In this document: positions 60,054 to 64,000 of the stretch, in pieces
How positions within the stretch are numbered: position 1 is the stretch's first letter
How the letters are laid out: the number at the start of each line of letters is the position of its first letter
Position numbers and translations under genes: made by a program
Assembly (NCBI GenBank): GCA_022649165.1
Contig: JALCNR010000003.1
Location: forward strand, 1 to 64,000
From: Actinomyces sp.
Lineage (GTDB): Bacteria > Actinomycetota > Actinomycetes > Actinomycetales > Actinomycetaceae
Length of the DNA: 64,000 nucleotides
Direction: 5' to 3'
The notes under the pieces: model-generated
What the model saw: the letters and a program-made list of their open reading frames with translations, nothing else
What the model was told of the DNA's origin: nothing
Databases searched by the model: none

Positions 60054-60206
60054 TTTGCCTCCTGAGGCAGTCAGTCTTCCCGGGTGCCTTGCACCCTCGT
60101 CGTACAAGTCACATCATCCCAGACTGCGGATGCTCCCGCGAGGGAGGATGGTCCCGACGGGCGTGTGTCCGGGAACACAACGGCATGAGCACGTCACTCG
60201 GTGCTC

Positions 60207-60212
60207 TAGTCT
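60207..60212 (+). promoter_or_regulatory. -10 element of DUF47-pitA operon
   Basis: TAGTCT lies 49 bases before the GTG at 60262. The leader contains GGGAG as ribosome-binding site. Confidence 0.4.
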
Positions 60213-60261
60213 GTGTCGTGAGTGTGACACCGTTTCGCCACGTGACGTTGGGAGTTTCACC

Positions 60262-60891
60262 GTGGGATTACGTTCTCCCGAAGGGCCCACCTTCTTCGAT
60301 CTTCTCTCCGCCCAGGCGGATCAGCTCGTCACCGGCGTCGGGCTGCTGGCCACCATGCTCGGGGCCTCCCCCGAGGAGCGCGTCGCCCTGCGCGACCAAC
60401 TCCACGAGGTCGAGCACGCCGGCGACGAGGTCAACCACCAGGTGGTCCGCCGGCTCAACCTGTCCTTCGTCACCCCTTTCGACCGTGAGGACCTGGGCTT
60501 CCTGGCCGCCCGCCTGGACGACTGCATGGACCTGATGGACGAGGCCGGCGACCTCATCGTCCTCTACGGCCTCAACGAGATCCCGGACGACGTCAGCGAG
60601 CTCATCGCCCACCAAGTCGACGTCCTCACACGATGCGCCGACCAGACGGCGAAGGCGATGCCGGGCCTGAAGTCGCCGCTGGACCTGCGCGAGTACTGGG
60701 TGGAGATCAACCGCCTGGAGAACGAGGGCGACCAGGCCTACCGCCGCACCCTGACGACCCTGTTCGACTCGGGGCTGGACCCCGTGATGATCATCAAGCT
60801 CAAGGACGTCATCGAGGTGCTCGAGTCCTGCGCCGACGCGTTCGAGGACTTCGCGAACGGCATCGAGTCCATCGCCGTCAAGGAGTCCTGA
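60262..60891 (+). CDS. DUF47 (PhoU-like) phosphate transport accessory protein
   Basis: The 209-residue all-helical PhoU-like protein contains GPTFFDLLSAQADQLVTGVG, LHEVEHAGDEVNHQVVRRLN (metal-binding E-x-x-H/D pattern) and VLESCADAFEDFANGIESIA. DUF47 genes regularly precede Pit phosphate transporters and their products modulate them. The GTG at 60262 has GGGAG seven bases upstream; a far longer open frame (from 59611) has no support. The pitA GTG follows after four bases, so the genes are coupled. Confidence 0.93.
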   Translation: MGLRSPEGPTFFDLLSAQADQLVTGVGLLATMLGASPEERVALRDQLHEVEHAGDEVNHQVVRRLNLSFVTPFDREDLGFLAARLDDCMDLMDEAGDLIVLYGLNEIPDDVSELIAHQVDVLTRCADQTAKAMPGLKSPLDLREYWVEINRLENEGDQAYRRTLTTLFDSGLDPVMIIKLKDVIEVLESCADAFEDFANGIESIAVKES

Positions 60892-60895
60892 GACC

Positions 60896-61954
60896 GTGGA
60901 CCTCAACCTGGTCCTCGTGCTGCTGGTCATCGGCATCGCGCTCGCCTTCGATTTCACGAACGGGTTCCACGACGCCGCCAACGCGATCGCGACCTCCGTC
61001 TCGACCCGCGCGCTGACGCCCCGGGTCGCGCTGCTGATGGCCGCGGCGATGAACGTCATCGGCGCCCTCCTGGGCACCGAGGTCGCCAAGACGATCGGCG
61101 AGGGGATCATCGACATCTCCGTCTACTCGACATCGAGTGATGCCACGATGCAGCGGGAGGGGCTGATCATCGTCCTCGGGGCCCTGCTGGGCGCCGCGGC
61201 CTGGAACCTCGTGACCTGGTGGTTCGGCCTGCCCTCGTCGTCCTCGCACGCGCTCATCGGCGGACTCGTCGGGGCGGGCCTCATGGCCTCCGCGACGGTG
61301 AAGTGGGGCGGCATCGTCACCCACGTCATCATCCCGATGTTCGCCTCCCCGGTCATCGGCTTCGTCCTCGGCTATGTCGTGATGAAGATCGTCATGCACC
61401 TCCTCGCGAATGCGCCCTACCACCGCACGATGCGCCGGTTCCGCCTCGCCCAGACCGTCTCGGCGGCCGCGATGGCCCTGGGGCACGGCCTGCAGGACGC
61501 CCAGAAGACGATGGGCGTCATCGTCATGGCGCTGGTCGCGGGCGGGTACGGCGAGCACCACAACATCTTCGACCCCACCACGGGTGACATGACGATTCCC
61601 CTGTGGGTCAAGCTCTGCGCGGCCGGAGCCATCTCGCTGGGCACCTACTCAGGCGGCTGGCGCATCATGCGCACCCTCGGCCGGCGCATCATCGACTTGG
61701 ATCCCGCGCGCGGATTCGTGGCGGAGACCGTCTCGGCGACGATCCTCTATCTATCCGCCTACGTCCTGCACGCGCCGATCTCGACGACGCACACGATCAC
61801 CTCGGCGATCCTCGGCGTCGGGTCGACGCGGCGATTCTCGGCCGTGAGGTGGGGAGTAGCCGGCAACATCGTCGGCGCATGGTTCCTCACGCTCCCCGCG
61901 GCGGGCGCCGTGGCGGCCGTCATGTACCTCGCGGTGCACGCTATAGTCATGTGA
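60896..61954 (+). CDS. pitA: Low-affinity inorganic phosphate transporter (PitA)
   Basis: The 352-residue membrane permease is of the PiT family and carries metal-phosphate/proton symport. Its duplicated signature is visible as FDFTNGFHDAANAIATSVSTR near the N-terminus and the matching GHGLQDAQKTMG and ISTTHTITSAILGVG further on, with SSSHALIGGLVGAG between. About ten hydrophobic helices. The GTG start is four bases behind the DUF47 stop. Confidence 0.94.
   Translation: MDLNLVLVLLVIGIALAFDFTNGFHDAANAIATSVSTRALTPRVALLMAAAMNVIGALLGTEVAKTIGEGIIDISVYSTSSDATMQREGLIIVLGALLGAAAWNLVTWWFGLPSSSSHALIGGLVGAGLMASATVKWGGIVTHVIIPMFASPVIGFVLGYVVMKIVMHLLANAPYHRTMRRFRLAQTVSAAAMALGHGLQDAQKTMGVIVMALVAGGYGEHHNIFDPTTGDMTIPLWVKLCAAGAISLGTYSGGWRIMRTLGRRIIDLDPARGFVAETVSATILYLSAYVLHAPISTTHTITSAILGVGSTRRFSAVRWGVAGNIVGAWFLTLPAAGAVAAVMYLAVHAIVM
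61942..61947 (+). promoter_or_regulatory. -10 element of downstream lipoprotein gene
   Basis: TATAGT lies inside the last codons of pitA, 59 bases before the lipoprotein ATG, giving it its own promoter. Confidence 0.45.
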
Positions 61955-62005
61955 GGCGCGGGACACCGGTTCCTGCCTGTCCCACGACCGGAATCGAGGT
62001 TCCCC

Positions 62006-62455
62006 ATGCACCTGCCCTCCTCCGCCCTCATTGCGCTCGCCGCCGCGGGCGTCCTGGCAGCGGGCGTTCTCGTGGGCGGATGCTCCTCGACCAGCGCGCT
62101 GGCCCTCAAGGAGGGGGACTGCTTCCTCTACCCCGATGAGGGGGACACTGAGATCTCCGACGTCACCACGAAGGCCTGCACCGAGGAGCACGACGCCGAG
62201 ATCATCGGCGTCACCACCGTCGACGGCGACGAGATGCCGCAGTCCGACGCCCTGGACGCCCAGGCCCAGGATGACTGCCTGGCGGCCTTCCAGGACTATG
62301 TCGGCACGGCCTACGAGGACTCCACGCTCGGACTGACCTGGCTGGTGCCGACCCAGGACTCCTGGGACAAGGCGGACGACCGGGAGATCGTGTGCGTCGC
62401 CCTCACCTCCGACGGCTCCTCCCTGACGTCGAGCGTCAAGGACTCCAAGCTCTGA
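62006..62455 (+). CDS. Small secreted lipoprotein, septum-formation (Septum_form) type
   Basis: The 149-residue lipoprotein has the signal LIALAAAGVLAAGVLVGGC, with lipidated Cys26. The mature part has LKEGDCFLYPDE, VTTKACTEEHDAEIIG, DDCLAAFQDYVG and EIVCVAL. Four cysteines and the P/EHDxE pattern match the septum-formation family of actinobacterial lipoproteins, whose role is not firmly known. It is not evidently linked to the phosphate genes, and a TATAGT -10 lies inside pitA. Hairpin terminators follow the stop. Confidence 0.75.
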   Translation: MHLPSSALIALAAAGVLAAGVLVGGCSSTSALALKEGDCFLYPDEGDTEISDVTTKACTEEHDAEIIGVTTVDGDEMPQSDALDAQAQDDCLAAFQDYVGTAYEDSTLGLTWLVPTQDSWDKADDREIVCVALTSDGSSLTSSVKDSKL

Positions 62456-62463
62456 CCGCATGC

Positions 62464-62489
62464 CGCCGGCCCCGCGGGCGGGGCCGGCG
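62464..62489 (+). terminator. Terminator of lipoprotein gene
   Basis: A perfect 12-bp stem CGCCGGCCCCGC with its complement, starting nine bases after the stop codon. Confidence 0.7.
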
Positions 62490-62500
62490 CGCACGGCGAA

Positions 62501-62536
62501 GGGGCGGGCCCTCCCTCTCAGGGGAGGACCCGCCCC
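62501..62536 (-). terminator. Terminator of rplK-rplA operon
   Basis: GGGGCGGG pairs with CCCGCCCC and, after one mismatch, CCTCCC with GGGAGG. It lies 43 bases downstream of the rplA stop on the reverse strand. Confidence 0.7.
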
Positions 62537-62578
62537 ACACGTCACACGCCGAGACGGCGCCCGGCCGGAGGGATCTGA

Positions 62579-63295
62579 TCAGGCGGCGTCCTCGGAGGCG
62601 AGGTTCTTCGTCTTCGTGACATCCAGCGGGATGCCGGGGCCCATGGTCGTGGACACCGTGCCCTTGGAGATGTAGCGGCCCTTGGCGGTGGCCGGGCGCA
62701 GGCGGAGGATCTCCTCCAGGACGGCCGCGTAGTTCTCGGAGAGCTGCTCGGCCGAGAACGAGGCCTTGCCGATGACAAAGGCGAGGTTCGAGTGCTTGTC
62801 GATGCGGAACTCGATGCGTCCGCCCTTGATCTCCTTGACCGCCTTGGCGACATCCATCGTCACCGTGCCGGTCTTCGGGTTCGGCATGAGGCCGCGGGGG
62901 CCCAGCACCCGGCCGAGGCGGCCGACCTTGCCCATCATGTCGGGCGTGGCGACCGCCACGTCGAAGTCGGTGTACCCGCCCTGGACCTTCGCGATGAGGT
63001 CGTCGTCTCCGACCTCGTCGGCTCCCGCATCGATCGCCTGCTGCGCGCGCTCGCCAACGGCGAAGACCAAGACCCGGGAGGTCTTGCCGGTGCCGTGCGG
63101 CAGCGTGACGGTGCCGCGGATCATCTGATCCGCCTTGCGGGGGTCGACTCCGAGCCGGAACACGACCTCCACGGTCGAGTCGAACTTGGTGACCGTAGTC
63201 TCCTTGGCCAGGCGCATCGCCTCCAGGGGCGCGTACAGCTCGCCCTCGTGGATCTTCTCGGCGGCTGCCCGGTAGCTCTTCGAGCGCTTCGTCAT
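62579..63295 (-). CDS. rplA: 50S ribosomal protein L1
   Basis: The 238-residue L1 binds 23S rRNA at the L1 stalk and can repress its own mRNA. It starts [15 protein letters not shown] and includes [21 protein letters not shown] (the L1 signature), [20 protein letters not shown] and [12 protein letters not shown]. It follows rplK by 70 bases in the conserved nusG-rplK-rplA order. The extended frame to 63436 crosses into rplK and is not used. Confidence 0.98.
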   Translation of the reverse strand: MTKRSKSYRAAAEKIHEGELYAPLEAMRLAKETTVTKFDSTVEVVFRLGVDPRKADQMIRGTVTLPHGTGKTSRVLVFAVGERAQQAIDAGADEVGDDDLIAKVQGGYTDFDVAVATPDMMGKVGRLGRVLGPRGLMPNPKTGTVTMDVAKAVKEIKGGRIEFRIDKHSNLAFVIGKASFSAEQLSENYAAVLEEILRLRPATAKGRYISKGTVSTTMGPGIPLDVTKTKNLASEDAA

Positions 63296-63365
63296 TCTGC
63301 TGTTCTCCTTGCAGTCGTGGTCAACGGGCGGCGCCCCGCCCTGCCACGGATTCGTGTGTGGTGGT

Positions 63366-63797
63366 TCAGGCCTGGACCGTGATGCCCATCGAACGGGCGG
63401 TGCCCGCGATGATCTTCTCGGCGGCGTCGAGGTCATTGGCGTTGAGGTCGACCATCTTGGACTGGGCGATCTCGCGGACCTGGTCGCGCGTGATGGTGGC
63501 GACCTTGACCGTGTTCGGCGTCGAGGAGCCCTTGGGCACGCCCGCGGCCTTCTTGATCATCTCCGCGGCGGGAGGCGTCTTGAGGACGAATGTGAACGAG
63601 CGGTCCTCGTAGACGGTGATCTCGACGGGGATGATCGAGCCGCGCTGGGACTCGGTCGCCGCGTTGTACGCCTTCGTGAACTCCATGATGTTCACGCCGT
63701 GCTGGCCCAGCGCAGGCCCGACGGGCGGGGCGGGGTTCGCGGCGCCGGCCGGGATCTGAAGCTTGATCAGGCCGGTGACCTTCTTCTTCGGTGCCAT
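63366..63797 (-). CDS. rplK: 50S ribosomal protein L11
   Basis: The 143-residue L11 forms the GTPase-associated centre of the large subunit and is the thiostrepton-binding protein. [40 protein letters not shown] and the C-terminal [17 protein letters not shown] signature are typical. The start is set at 63797 by these conserved N-terminal residues and a GAAAGA box. nusG lies 163 bases upstream. Confidence 0.98.
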   Translation of the reverse strand: MAPKKKVTGLIKLQIPAGAANPAPPVGPALGQHGVNIMEFTKAYNAATESQRGSIIPVEITVYEDRSFTFVLKTPPAAEMIKKAAGVPKGSSTPNTVKVATITRDQVREIAQSKMVDLNANDLDAAEKIIAGTARSMGITVQA

Positions 63798-63959
63798 GTG
63801 TTCGGGTCTTTCGTCAGAGATGGGTGATGCAGTACGCCCGAAGGCGCACGAACACCGATGATATCGCGGTGCGGTCCCCCGTCCCAAGCCCAGTCGCGAA
63901 CATCACGCGGAGCGGGGACGGCACGCGCCCTCTCGGGGCGGGACCGGCCGCGGGCGCGC

Positions 63960-64000
63960 TCAGCCCTCGATGCGCTCGACCTGGTCGAAACCGAGCTCGA
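63960..64000 (-). CDS. nusG: NusG, C-terminal end (partial)
   Basis: The last 12 codons on the reverse strand read ELGFDQVERIEG followed by TGA. The KOW-domain end of actinobacterial NusG is of this form (VELxFxQVE), and nusG normally precedes rplK. The rest lies outside the window. NusG is a transcription elongation factor that links RNA polymerase with Rho and the ribosome. Confidence 0.75.
   Translation of the reverse strand, partial: ELGFDQVERIEG

Overview
The window is a very GC-rich stretch of a Gram-positive actinobacterial chromosome. The signs are HspR with HAIR operators, GTP-dependent PEP carboxykinase, PurS, DUF4235/DUF2993/LppM-type proteins, GTG starts and many leaderless-looking promoters. 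The gene set (fructose PTS, MntH, GTP-PEPCK, FMN oxidoreductases, DUF4921, DUF5692) suggests the family Actinomycetaceae (Actinomyces/Schaalia type). That placement is an inference from gene content, not a phylogenetic test. No tRNA, rRNA, CRISPR array or prophage was seen.

Layout. 1-2.0 kb is a rearranged mobile-element scar. An ISL3 transposase fragment abuts a complete IS256-family element with a frameshifted transposase, and that element cuts off murT after about 140 codons. 2.0-6.6 kb is the dnaK-grpE-dnaJ-hspR heat-shock operon with two HAIR operators. 6.7-15 kb holds short single-gene units: OhrR-like MarR, an RNA uracil methyltransferase, a GT2-like protein, GNAT, MarR, an aldo/keto reductase, an M18 aminopeptidase, Ohr, Nudix, and a possible cadmium-carbonic-anhydrase-like protein. 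15-32.5 kb carries an FMN azoreductase, DUF5692 and TetR, a PLP-fold protein, a YcaQ/AlkX-type glycosylase, an S4 protein, PadR with a heterodimeric ABC exporter, an aldo/keto reductase, DUF2993, Hsp20 (also HAIR-controlled), an ACT protein, an Old Yellow Enzyme, DUF4921, an orphan thiamine-type binding lipoprotein and DUF4235.

32.5-38.8 kb is a fructose PTS locus: fruR-fruK-fruA-ptsH on one strand, divergent from ptsI. 38.8-44.6 kb has mntH with a DtxR/MntR-like box, an SCP2-like protein, GAPDH, TetR with an operator, a flavin monooxygenase and an FMN reductase. 44.7-50.8 kb is the purine operon purD-purC-purS-purQ-purL, which contains a dense cluster of DnaA-box-like sites between purQ and purL. 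51-58 kb is a tightly coupled eight-gene operon (LppM-like lipoprotein, MoxR ATPase, DUF58, membrane protein, VWA, TetR, VWA, TPR) with a TetR regulator embedded inside it. 58-64 kb holds pckG, a DUF47-PitA phosphate uptake pair, a lipoprotein, and the rplK-rplA operon next to the 3' end of nusG.

How the parts fit. HspR encoded at 2 kb probably represses both its own operon and hsp20 25 kb away. A MarR protein at 10 kb and the FMN reductase gene at 44.6 kb share an 18-bp operator-like dyad. Central carbon functions (fructose uptake and phosphorylation, GAPDH, PEPCK) and purine synthesis dominate the housekeeping content. The most unusual structures are the DnaA-box-like cluster, the MoxR-VWA operon with its internal TetR, and the consistent placement of -10 hexamers 6-7 bases before start codons.
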